Shown here: positions 1 through 7,947 of the stretch, in pieces
Numbering within the stretch: position 1 is the first letter of the stretch
Layout of the letters: every line of letters starts with the position of its first letter
Position numbers and translations under genes: made by a program
The notes under the pieces: generated by a model
Seen by the model: only the letters and a program-made list of their open reading frames with translations
What the model was told of the DNA's origin: nothing
Databases searched by the model: none
NCBI RefSeq assembly: GCF_020829595.1
Contig: NZ_JAIVFW010000023.1
Coordinates: forward strand, 1-64,000
Source of the DNA: Nostoc sp. CHAB 5844
GTDB lineage: Bacteria > Cyanobacteriota > Cyanobacteriia > Cyanobacteriales > Nostocaceae
Direction of reading: 5' to 3'
DNA length: 64,000 bases

Positions 1-16
1 GGTATTAGCCTATTTA

Positions 17-1042
17 GTGAGTATCTATTTTACTAATGTACTTAAATTTCTGTTTAGCGCTCGCCAGGCCTTGGGGTCGAGCATTATCACTTGTTTTTGT
101 CCGACTTCAGAAAATCGCGTTGCTCCCGTCGGAGCTTATTTAGCACAAGACTCAGATTTACATCTATATATAATGTTGGAGCGATTGCAAGCACGCAAGT
201 TAGCTGAGGAAGCTTTACAAGACAGGGAAACTCTCAACTCAACACAACTAGGAGTCAAAGCCGCCTTTGCTTTAACTTGGGAAGAACTTGAACCACTAAC
301 GCAACAACTAGGCAGATTTTTGAGTTTATTTGCTCCCCAGTCAATTTTATGGAGTTTGGTGATGTCGGTGGCGACTGGTGGAGGAGAAGAAAATGACCCC
401 TCTCCAAACCTCTCCCCCACGGGGGGAGAGGCTTTGACTCCCTCATTCCCTCGTAGGGAAGGGGAGCTAGGGGGGTTAGGTTTGTCAGCCGATGAATTAA
501 ACGAAGCGAAAAAGCAACTCTACAAGCGTCACTTGTTGCAACAGGTAGAAGACAGCGAAGGATTTTATAAAATTCATGCCTTAGTGCGGTGGTTTTTGCA
601 AGAACAGTTAGCTGATGCTGATGAGATGCGCTCAATTTTAGAAACCACTTTTGCTTCTGCGATGATAAGCGTAGCTCAAAGCCTTCCCCAGTCAGCAACT
701 TCTGAAGATATCGAACGTGTTAAGGATGTTATTCCTCATCTCGAAGACTTGGGACAACGGATAATTGCAGAAGTAAACCAACCAAGCGAAAAACAGATAA
801 TTTCCCCAGCATCAGTCCCCAATGATGAAGTATTTTGGATATTTGTGGGAGTGACAAGATTTTATGAAGGACAAGGACTATATCAATTAGCCGAACCTTG
901 GAGTCAGGAATGCGTTAATGTTTGCCAAACTTTATTCACAGGCGACCATCCTGATGTGGCATTAAGCTTGAACAATTTAGCTGAACTCTACCGTAGCCAA
1001 GGAAGATACAGTGAAGCTGAACCGCTTTACCTGACGGGGTGA
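17..1042 (+). pseudogene. NB-ARC/TPR protein remnant
   Basis: The reading frame encodes the middle of a large NB-ARC/TPR protein, a family of STAND-type signalling proteins common in filamentous cyanobacteria. Recognisable family sequence begins near residue 40 (GAYLAQDSDLHLY) and continues through the helical region after the NTPase (LNSTQLGVKAAFALTWEEL, then KRHLLQQVEDSEGFYKIHALV). One tetratricopeptide repeat follows (SLNNLAELYRSQGRYSEAEP), and the frame stops inside the next repeat. No P-loop is present, so both ends of the normal gene are missing. The first 35 or so residues do not look like the family. A dispersed repeat is inserted in frame at about residues 125-155. I read it as a degraded gene. 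A short expressed protein cannot be excluded. Confidence 0.7.
388..477. repeat. Dispersed C/G-rich repeat inside the NB-ARC remnant
   Basis: This stretch contains two successive hairpins: a run of CTCTCCCCC facing GGGGGGAGAG, then TTCCCT facing AGGGAAGG. The tail reads GCTAGGGGGGTTAGG. The same module, with changed arms, occurs at about 45425-45522, and a related hairpin occurs at 33680-33720. Its length keeps the host frame open and adds about 30 Pro/Gly/Arg-rich residues to the encoded protein. Confidence 0.75.
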
Positions 1043-1215
1043 CAAGACCGCTAAGAACTTTGCTGGGGAAGCTTTTAATCTATTTGACCTCCGAAAAGAT
1101 AGAGTCTGATTGACAGGCTGATTGACAATGAAATAGCGATCGCTTTATGGATTCATGTTGTAGGCGATCGCAATGCTAACCTAGTTCATATCAGGACAAA
1201 ATCACTACAATATTT

Positions 1216-1491
1216 ATGAACCTTCCTCCCCAACTACAAGAAAAGATTGAAAAATGGGCAAGCAGTCAGGGAATATCAACTGAGCAATTTATTTTGCAAG
1301 CCATTACAGAAAAAATTGCAACTCTCAGTCAGCAAAAACTAGAAGAAGATACTCAACTAAACCTCAACCAAGCAAACCTCTATCGCCAAGATGGAATCTT
1401 AGTTGTAGACGCAGAATTCCCAGCAAATTTTGATATCAATACTTTTATAGATGAATTGAGAGAAGAACGCATTCAGGAACAAATAGTTTAA
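1216..1491 (+). CDS. Antitoxin of a PIN-domain toxin pair
   Basis: A 91-residue protein that fits the antitoxin of a VapBC-like pair. Its N-terminal half (LPPQLQEKIEKWASSQGIS, then TEQFILQAITEKI) resembles a ribbon-helix-helix type DNA-binding region. The C-terminal part is acidic and likely wraps the toxin. The stop codon overlaps the ATG of the next gene by one base (TAATG), a classic toxin-antitoxin arrangement with translational coupling. Family knowledge predicts autorepression of the operon. The partner toxin has an in-frame stop, so this antitoxin may now be an orphan. The assignment rests on size, composition and gene order. Confidence 0.7.
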   Translation: MNLPPQLQEKIEKWASSQGISTEQFILQAITEKIATLSQQKLEEDTQLNLNQANLYRQDGILVVDAEFPANFDINTFIDELREERIQEQIV

Positions 1492-1925
1492 TGAAAGTTT
1501 TGTTTGATACTTCAGCTGTAGTTCCTGCAATAATTGTCAATCACCCCCAACATTCGATTTGTTTTTCCCGGCTTCAATCTGCAAAATCTGGGCAAATTCA
1601 AGGGTTTATCTCAACTCACAGTTTAGCTGAAACATATTCTGTTATCACACGCTTACCCGTTCAGCCACGTATAAGTCCTCAATAAGCTCAAAGCATAGTT
1701 GTAGATATACTACAGTATTTAGAAGGAGTTCCACTGGTTGTCAATGACTATCAAAATGCGATCGCTCAAATGACAACTTTAAACCTCCCTGGTGGTGCTA
1801 TTTTCGATGCTTTAATTGCTCAAGCTGCATTAAAAGCACAAGTAGATGTTTTACTGACACTAAATCCAAATCATTTTACTCGTTTGGGAAATGCGATCGC
1901 TCAAATTATCCAAGTCCCTACCTAA
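1491..1925 (+). pseudogene. PIN-domain toxin broken by one in-frame TAA
   Basis: Read through, this frame encodes a complete PIN-domain ribonuclease of about 144 residues. It starts with MKVLFDTSAVV, which carries the first catalytic Asp, continues with SLAETYSVITRLP (the conserved Glu) and ends with GGAIFDALIAQAAL (the third acidic site) and TLNPNHFTRL. A single TAA at 1683-1685, after residue 64, interrupts it. The sequence on both sides stays in the same frame and is family-like. The likely cause is a point mutation such as CAA to TAA. The product as written would lack half the active site, so the toxin should be inactive unless the stop is suppressed. Confidence 0.8.
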
Positions 1926-1944
1926 ATGCGAAAAATCGAAATCG

Positions 1945-1965
1945 CCGACTTTTTCAAAAAGTCGG
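1945..1965. terminator. Hairpin after the broken toxin gene
   Basis: A 10-bp perfect stem, CCGACTTTTT facing AAAAAGTCGG with one base between, lies 20 bases past the toxin stop. It belongs to the same recurrent hairpin family as 7513, 28695, 33746, 40708 and 55381. It may act as a terminator or be a dispersed repeat, or both. Confidence 0.5.
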
Positions 1966-2115
1966 GGAGCTAATTGTTTATGAAGCGATCGCTTGTCATC
2001 AAAAATAAAGATGTGATGGTTTTGTTGTAGGCGATCGCTATGATGATAACGTTCGTTTTATAGATTAATTTGTTATAAAGCGATCGCTTTTCATCAAAAA
2101 TATCAGGTGCGATCG

Positions 2116-2421
2116 CTATTCTGAACTCGTTTCTTTGAGATAAATCACGATTTGGCGCATGGGTTTGTCTGGATATTTTCGATACACGCGCACCCGATAA
2201 TCTAACAGGCGAAACGGAATATTCTTTTTAGGTAAGGTTTGAAATTCTAAGTGCAGAACTGATTGCTCTGACTCTAGTAGAATTAACGCATCAGTGCGAA
2301 TTGGTTCTAAAGAAAGTTCGGAAGGTTTTAGCTCCGTCATCGTTATCGATTCTCCCATCAGCCAACTAGCAAAGTCCGATGAGAAATGTTCAGCTAAAAA
2401 TCGGCAGGTGTCATCATACAT
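2116..2421 (-). pseudogene. N-terminal part of an Rpn-type nuclease
   Basis: The 101 residues match the start of Rpn/PD-(D/E)XK putative transposase-nucleases, which are very common in cyanobacteria and usually near 250-300 residues. The nuclease core is visible: SLEPIRTDALILL supplies the Asp and VLHLEFQT the Glu-x-Gln signature. It is followed by YRVRVYRKYPDKPMRQIVIYL. The frame then ends with LKETSSE and a stop, with no C-terminal DUF4351 region. The catalytic half is present but the protein is truncated, so I call it a remnant. It lies between two copies of a short sequence from the end of the PIN toxin gene (1893 and 2451). Confidence 0.7.
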
Positions 2422-2450
2422 ACATGGAGAATCACAAGGCTCTGATTCAC

Positions 2451-2481
2451 GCGATCGCTCAAATTATCCAAATTCCTAAAT
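2451..2481. repeat. Second copy of the PIN toxin 3' end
   Basis: The first 21 bases here are identical to 1893-1913 at the end of the PIN toxin frame, and the next ten are close to it. Eight of the 21 are the common HIP1 octamer, but the match runs on well past it. The two copies bracket the Rpn fragment as direct repeats about 560 bases apart. Confidence 0.6.
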
Positions 2482-2919
2482 CAATAACCTCACACCCCTA
2501 ATTCCCCTGTAGTCTCACACCCCTGTTCCCTTAAAAGCAAGGTATTTGCTAAATTATATACAGCGCAGATGTTTGTCTAGCGCGTGAATTTCTGCCAGGC
2601 AGTTGTTACTACCAAATCCAAATAATTTTTGACCGAAACCAACCTAGATACAACCTTTGCTAGGCATCTATGCTGAAGTCCGTACACAGTAACATTTGAG
2701 CCATAAACCCTCATATAGCCTATGGTTGACGGGTTATCTGGTCATAATGTTATAACGTCATCAGTTCTAAATGCAAAATGGGAACACTAACTAACAACTA
2801 GTGACTCATGCTTGGGAAAGATTCCACTTGGTTTCTAAATTAACGCCGAGCGAACAAAGTTGATGAGCAATGCTTAACTGAGCATCGCCGAGTATCTTTA
2901 GGTGGGTGGGTCAAGAGTA
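2482..2919. other. Intergenic region before the coiled-coil gene
   Basis: About 440 bases without a convincing gene. It has a short C-rich stretch (CACACCCCTAATTCCCC) typical of Nostoc intergenic repeats. The rest is presumably the 5' region of the downstream gene. I could not identify a promoter with confidence. Confidence 0.5.
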
Positions 2920-4494
2920 ATGAATGAAGCTGACACCTCAAACAACAGGGCTGTAATGGAATCTCTCAATTCTGCTAACTCGCTACAACCAGAGTCAGCG
3001 AGCTGTCCTTTTTATTCGGTTGTGCCTTCGGAAAATCTGGCTATCAGGCAATTGCCGCTTCTCAAACCAGCAGAAGAAAAACAACCCGATCCGCCAAATC
3101 CTCAATCCCCTGAAAACGTCACCCCAAAAGAATGGGTAGCAGAACCAGACAGTAGCCAACAAGCAGCAATTGACGATGAATTTCAGAAACTGCTCGCATT
3201 GAATGAAGAACTACGTTCAGCTAACAATGAATTGTACGAACAAGTAGAGCATCTCAAAGATGACCTAGCTGAGTCGGAAAAGGCTATGCAGTGGCAAAAA
3301 AGGCGTTCCAGTGTCACTGAGTCAATGCTCAACCAACAAGCGCAAGAACTGATTGCCGCCCAAGAACAAATTCAGTCCCTATTTCAACAGTTAGACACTA
3401 CTACACAAACTGTTCAACGTCAAGAAACTCTGATTGAAACTTATAAAGCACAGCTACAAATTAGCCAACAACGCCTAGCTCAGTTAGAACGGGAATGTGC
3501 GTTATTGCAGACTAATTATCATGAACAGTCTCAGCAAGTATTGCAGTCAGAAACTACTTGTCGAGAGCTACGTACTCGGTTGATGCGCCAACAGCGTCAA
3601 ACACTGCAATTTAAGGCAGCTTTAGAAAAATGTTTAGAACCACCCCCTGCTAACGACGACTCCCCAGAAGAGACAGCGAATAACACTTCTTATAACAGCG
3701 CTACTAAGCAAAGCAGATTCTCTAGAAAAGCGCGGTCTTTATTTCCTAACATACAACCAATTAGACCTTGGTCAGCAGAACCAGAATCTGCTTGTGAGAA
3801 TGTTGAACATCCTTGGAGTGAATCTTCAGTACCACCTTCACCCAGCTATAGTAACCCTGCTCCGCAACCATCATCTCCTTGGAACTGGCCGACTCAGGAA
3901 GAAACACCAGAATCGGCTGAACCGGATACTGATTCAGAAACAGATGATGAACCAATTACATCAGAAACGGGTTCATCTAATGACTCAGCAAAACTAGATG
4001 AGCAAATAGATAGTCTCATCCAAATGTTTTTTGCTTCCCAGCCTGCAGCTTCACCACCTGCTACCAGTGAAACCAATGTCACTACCAATTCATCTGATGC
4101 ACCGATTTGGGAGACTTGGGTGAACAATGATGAACAATCAGAACCTACGCTAGAACAACAATTAGAAGCATTAGCAACAGAAAGTGATGCTCCAATTACT
4201 GTGCCTAGTTCAGTGATTGAAGAGTCAACAATACTACCAGAAAATAATTTACCAATTTCTTTTACTTTACCGTTGACCAAGAAGACAACTGAAGAGCCAG
4301 AAAATTTCTGGTTAGAAACCACGCCACAGAATATTGAAGAATTGCCAGAGACAGAGTTACCTCAAGAAACATCTGGTGACTGTAGTAATGATTCTCTATC
4401 ACCATCACCAGTAGTTTATCCCCAGCGTCCACCCAAGGGACGTAAATCTTTGGCATCAGTGGAATTACCAAATTTCCGTCCAAATAATTCGTAA
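2920..4494 (+). CDS. Conserved hypothetical coiled-coil protein
   Basis: The product has about 524 residues and no recognised enzymatic domain. After a short polar N-terminus it has a long heptad-rich helix (about residues 85-220, rich in Gln, Glu and Leu) that should form a coiled coil. A disordered Pro/Ser/Thr/Glu-rich tail follows and ends in a basic stretch (RPPKGRKSLASVELPNF). No signal peptide or membrane segment is seen. A GTG at 2902 is also in frame, but the ATG at 2920 is preferred because the GTG would only add a Gly-rich hexapeptide. It stands alone on the plus strand. A structural or scaffold role is possible but not shown by the sequence. Confidence 0.7.
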   Translation: MNEADTSNNRAVMESLNSANSLQPESASCPFYSVVPSENLAIRQLPLLKPAEEKQPDPPNPQSPENVTPKEWVAEPDSSQQAAIDDEFQKLLALNEELRSANNELYEQVEHLKDDLAESEKAMQWQKRRSSVTESMLNQQAQELIAAQEQIQSLFQQLDTTTQTVQRQETLIETYKAQLQISQQRLAQLERECALLQTNYHEQSQQVLQSETTCRELRTRLMRQQRQTLQFKAALEKCLEPPPANDDSPEETANNTSYNSATKQSRFSRKARSLFPNIQPIRPWSAEPESACENVEHPWSESSVPPSPSYSNPAPQPSSPWNWPTQEETPESAEPDTDSETDDEPITSETGSSNDSAKLDEQIDSLIQMFFASQPAASPPATSETNVTTNSSDAPIWETWVNNDEQSEPTLEQQLEALATESDAPITVPSSVIEESTILPENNLPISFTLPLTKKTTEEPENFWLETTPQNIEELPETELPQETSGDCSNDSLSPSPVVYPQRPPKGRKSLASVELPNFRPNNS

Positions 4495-4538
4495 TTCGTA
4501 ATTAAAAATTCAGTGAACAAAATGGTAGGTTAGGGATT

Positions 4539-4563
4539 AGAGACGTTGCATTGCAACGTCTCT
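4539..4563. repeat. Short palindrome after the coiled-coil gene
   Basis: A 12-bp perfect inverted repeat (AGAGACGTTGCA facing TGCAACGTCTCT, one-base loop) lies 45 bases past the gene end. A similar AGAGACG palindrome is at 40802. It could serve as a bidirectional terminator, but no T-tract follows. Confidence 0.55.
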
Positions 4564-4689
4564 ACAGATTTATTGGTTTTGTACAATATCTTATCTGAAC
4601 CGTATTGATTTTCAACTTACGAATTACGAACTGGTAAGCTTTTGTGCTTACAAGTTGCACAGTTGAAATTTTGGGGAAAAACTTCAAAC

Positions 4690-4915
4690 CCTCTCCCCTG
4701 CTCACGCCAGTTGCTACAACGGAGGTTCCCTCCCTTCGGGTGACGCTCAAGAGCGTCGCTAACGCTGCGCTAACGCAGTTCCGTGACTGTCGGCAAAGCC
4801 GCCCAACGGACTGCTCACCGCAACACACTCGCTCCTCTGCTCAAGAGCCACGCCAGTCGCGCGGCTGTCGGGAAACCCGCAAGGGGCGCGCTGGCTCCCC
4901 TTGCGGTCTCAACAA
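4690..4915. repeat. Mosaic of palindromic repeats
   Basis: This G/C-rich stretch is packed with overlapping short inverted repeats (CTCCCTTCGGGTGACG, GACGCTCAAGAGCGTC, TAACGCTGCGCTAACGC, GTCGGCAAAGCCGCC, CGGGAAACCCG). Part of it resembles 20041-20130. Such mosaics are typical of Nostoc intergenic space. Reading frames crossing it have repeat-driven composition and are not treated as genes. Confidence 0.7.
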
Positions 4916-4932
4916 GCAAACTTTTGTGATTA

Positions 4933-7005
4933 TTAGCTTATGATTGCTTCTGATTGAACTGGTGCTGTTTGATTGAGCGATCGCGGTTTACCTGTGGTAA
5001 TTGCGTAGCGAATTACTAATAATTGTAACCACAACGCTGGATGACGCGGTTCTAGCCACGGTTGAATGCGGCAGAGGAAACGTGGAAACCAAGGATTCAG
5101 CAAGGCATTGACTAAAGCATAGCGACCAAAGTTAAAATAATTACCCAGCCATCTAAATAAATCTCTGGGGCCAGCCAGTTGCCAAATCCACAACAACAAG
5201 GCGGGGTTTTTACGAGCGGCTATTAGTGCCAAGCGGTTAAAAGTTAACCAATCACACCTATCTTTGATGAAGTTATCCGCAACAGCTGGCGGTTCATCTG
5301 CTAATAGCCCAAAGAATGTATTCAGCATCGAGTTAATCCGCTGGGGAGGAATGAATTTCCCAGTGGGAACCATCATGCCTTTAGAAAATAGCCAAGTCAC
5401 CGAAACATTACTTTGATAAGCGCGAATTTTATTCAAGTAGCGAGAACTTAATAAGTCATGCTTAAGGGCGGTATCCAACAGCGTTGTCAAACGTTCTAAG
5501 TTACGCACCAAGGAACCAAAACCCGTAAACACCAAGGGAGACTGAAGAGATGCCGCATCACCGATCGCAATTAATCTATCAAAGGCAACTTTGCGATCGC
5601 TACTACTCACACTAAAATGCCCTGGGATATATCCAAATGTCGGCTTTTTCCACACTAGTTTATCCAGATCGCAACGACGATACTCTGGCAAAATTGTGAA
5701 AAAGTCCTCATACATCTCTAACAAAGAACCGGGATTATCGGGGTGGACTTCGTGGTAGTGAAATAAATAAATTGTCAGTTCCTCACCCGCGCCGGGAAAC
5801 AATTCCCAAATCAACTGTCTCCCTCGTGAAATATCGCCGTGACTGTACAGCACATCACCATATTGGGAATCCCAAACCTCTGGTGCAAATCCCCCATCAA
5901 CAACTGCACCCACCGTTGGGCAAACACTATCAAAAGCACGACCACCATTTAATTGCCATGCAATGGGAGAAGCGGTTCCCATTGCATCTACTAATAATCG
6001 CCCAGTTACTTGCTTTTCTGACTGGGTGGGTAAATGCTTGACATTTACTACAACTTGTGTTTTATCAATATCTGCACGGATAAACTCGGTTTCGCCCCAG
6101 ATGTCGCCACCAGTATTCCGCAGCTTTTGTCCGCACATTTGCAGCCATTTTTCTGAATCTAAGGCTACATTCAAGACTGTGGGTGTGTGCAGGATAGGCG
6201 ATCGCAGTTTGGGCGGATTATTACCATCAAAAAATTTGTTGAATCCGTCTTTGTATTCTCTAACAATAATACTTTCCAATTCAGTGGTTGTTACCAAACC
6301 TAGATTTAATAAGCTTTGGAGTTCATCACGAGAAATATTCCATTCGCGGTTCATCCTGCCAAAAGGTAGACGTTCCACCAACAGTACTTTGTATCCCAGT
6401 TTGGCCATAACTGCCGCATGGACTGCCCCTAGTGCGCCGCCGATATAAATTAAATCGTATTGGGGATGGGGATTTTCTGTCTGCTTGTCTTTTGTGAAGA
6501 TTACCTGACGCGGCTGTTTGGGATTACGTACACCGTCGCGCCATCGTTGTTCCCACCAATAAGCACGTTTGAGGTCGTATTCGCCATTGGGCATTTTCTG
6601 AAAGTATTTAACTGTAAGTGGGTAATATGGCGCTAATGCTTCAAAAATTGATTGTTGGGATAAATCAATGGCTGGCGGTTTGGGGTATTGATGGGGAAAG
6701 CGTTGTCTGATTTCTGTCTTGAGACGTAGCAAAATATCCTTCTCTTGAGGGAAAGGCTGATCTGCCCAGCGAAAGACCTTTAAATAGGTAGTTCTCTGCA
6801 CCGACCACACAAAAATTGAAAGTTCCTTCGGTAAATTTTCGGAAATAGTCTGGATAGATGCTGTATAGTCTGTAAGTAATTTCAGGCAGAAGCCATCTGG
6901 AGTTAGTGATTTCTCGCCAATTCCTGGTTGAAAATCCACCTGCAGCCAATGACGTACTGCTGCTGTATCTGGAATTGGAACTTCTAAATAAAGGACTTCT
7001 TTCAT
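4933..7005 (-). CDS. cruA: CruA/CruP-type lycopene cyclase family flavoprotein
   Basis: A 690-residue FAD-dependent protein. After a 185-residue N-terminal extension comes the dinucleotide-binding fold (YIGGALGAVHAAVMAKLGYK, about residues 187-206). Next is GRMNREWNISRDEL, a stretch characteristic of the CruA/CruP family, and then VDAMGTASPIAWQL and a late FAD-contact segment, IAIGDAASLQSPLVFTGFGS. Known members cyclise lycopene to gamma- or beta-carotene at the membrane, while CruP-type paralogues have other proposed roles. The length favours CruA over the shorter CruP, so the symbol is provisional. No signal peptide is seen. The gene stands alone on the minus strand, and its 3' end faces the repeat mosaic. 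Confidence 0.65.
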   Translation of the reverse strand: MKEVLYLEVPIPDTAAVRHWLQVDFQPGIGEKSLTPDGFCLKLLTDYTASIQTISENLPKELSIFVWSVQRTTYLKVFRWADQPFPQEKDILLRLKTEIRQRFPHQYPKPPAIDLSQQSIFEALAPYYPLTVKYFQKMPNGEYDLKRAYWWEQRWRDGVRNPKQPRQVIFTKDKQTENPHPQYDLIYIGGALGAVHAAVMAKLGYKVLLVERLPFGRMNREWNISRDELQSLLNLGLVTTTELESIIVREYKDGFNKFFDGNNPPKLRSPILHTPTVLNVALDSEKWLQMCGQKLRNTGGDIWGETEFIRADIDKTQVVVNVKHLPTQSEKQVTGRLLVDAMGTASPIAWQLNGGRAFDSVCPTVGAVVDGGFAPEVWDSQYGDVLYSHGDISRGRQLIWELFPGAGEELTIYLFHYHEVHPDNPGSLLEMYEDFFTILPEYRRCDLDKLVWKKPTFGYIPGHFSVSSSDRKVAFDRLIAIGDAASLQSPLVFTGFGSLVRNLERLTTLLDTALKHDLLSSRYLNKIRAYQSNVSVTWLFSKGMMVPTGKFIPPQRINSMLNTFFGLLADEPPAVADNFIKDRCDWLTFNRLALIAARKNPALLLWIWQLAGPRDLFRWLGNYFNFGRYALVNALLNPWFPRFLCRIQPWLEPRHPALWLQLLVIRYAITTGKPRSLNQTAPVQSEAIIS

Positions 7006-7166
7006 GTTTCCTTGACAACTCCGCTTAAAATACTCATTTCGACAGATTTATTAATGGCGAAAATTCCGGTACACTCCGCCCTATTAGTCAAATAAAGATT
7101 CTGTAAAGAACTTTTAATAATTTGTCAAATTTTTTTCTTCATTTTGTAACTTTGTAAACCCACGCC

Positions 7167-7400
7167 ATGAATTATCCCATTCCAGATAGCCCTCAAGATA
7201 TTCTTGCCTTACAACAAAAGCCAGTTGATGAAGAACTTGTAGCTTCTGCGATCGCAGGAGTAATTAAAATTGTCCGCTCTCAAGGTAAATCTTTGGAAGA
7301 CTTAACAGCACAAATTCTTGAAGATGATCCATTGCTAGATAGGCAGCAACGACGTTGGCTAAGTCAATTGCTGGCTCAAGCTTGGGAAAGTTTTACTTAG
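7167..7400 (+). CDS. Small conserved hypothetical protein
   Basis: A 77-residue, mostly helical protein with no domain that I recognise. It is acidic in the middle (SLEDLTAQILEDDPLLD) and ends with an amphipathic helix (RRWLSQLLAQAWESF). It starts 161 bases from the divergent CruA-like gene, so the interval probably holds both promoters. Codon use looks normal and the frame is compact, which supports a real gene. No function can be assigned. Confidence 0.6.
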   Translation: MNYPIPDSPQDILALQQKPVDEELVASAIAGVIKIVRSQGKSLEDLTAQILEDDPLLDRQQRRWLSQLLAQAWESFT

Positions 7401-7512
7401 AAGGCAGAAGGCATAAGGGAAAATATTGTTACTCATCTAACCTTACACCCCTTATAAATCAATACGGTTCAGATAAAAATAATTAACCGCTAATGTACGC
7501 AATTCAACGACG

Positions 7513-7545
7513 AGATCCCCGACTTCTCGAAGAAGTCGGGGATCT
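7513..7545. terminator. Perfect 15-bp hairpin
   Basis: AGATCCCCGACTTCT and its exact complement are separated by CGA. The hairpin lies past the small gene ending at 7400. It is one of at least six related hairpins in this window, so it may be a dispersed element used as a terminator. Confidence 0.6.
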
Positions 7546-7614
7546 GAGTCTCTAGTTTTTTGCTTACTTGCCACTTAAAGGTGTCCAATTACCAGAGGGA
7601 ACAAACGCAGCCCA

Positions 7615-7923
7615 ATGTTGAGGATGCTCATATTCCTTGCTGTTTTAGTTAAAGTTTGGCAAGATTTTAAGCAATTTGAGCAGGAGCAAAGTATGAGCTA
7701 CGTAACCACTGGTGAGCGCATTGGCTACGAACGCGGACAAAAAGAACAAGCACAAAACCTCATCCTACGATTACCACAATCGGAGTGCGATGTCTACGAC
7801 GGGCTACGCCTACGCATTCAGTCTCTGGCTCTAAATCAATTAGAAGCCCTTGGTGAGACTTTGTTAGATTTTACAGAACTAGACGATTTACTTACTTGGT
7901 TAGCAGCAAATTCTGTGGAATAG
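7615..7923 (+). pseudogene. C-terminal DUF4351 remnant of an Rpn-type protein
   Basis: The frame ends with sequence typical of the C-terminal DUF4351 region of Rpn-type putative nucleases (GYERGQKEQAQNLILRL, then RIQSLALNQLEALGETLLDF, then LDDLLTWL). The nuclease half is absent and there is no credible start (the frame opens with TTG inside helical sequence). Between ILRL and RIQSL about ten residues are replaced by a dispersed repeat (GCGATGTCTACGACGGG at about 7787). It is a second remnant of the same family found at 2116-2421, on the other strand. Confidence 0.65.
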
Positions 7924-7947
7924 CAATTTTGGCACTAATTCCTAATC

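Noticed and set aside
3894-4322. 142-residue minus-strand frame inside the coiled-coil gene
   Set aside because: Its composition (Ser/Val-rich) mirrors the acidic repeat of the plus-strand gene, and it has no ribosome-binding site or family resemblance.
4562-4943. Frames of 88 and 99 residues on both strands
   Set aside because: They lie over the palindromic repeat mosaic and encode Arg/Ser-rich sequence without family likeness.
5963-6448. 161-residue plus-strand frame
   Set aside because: It is antisense to the conserved FAD-binding part of the CruA/CruP-type gene.
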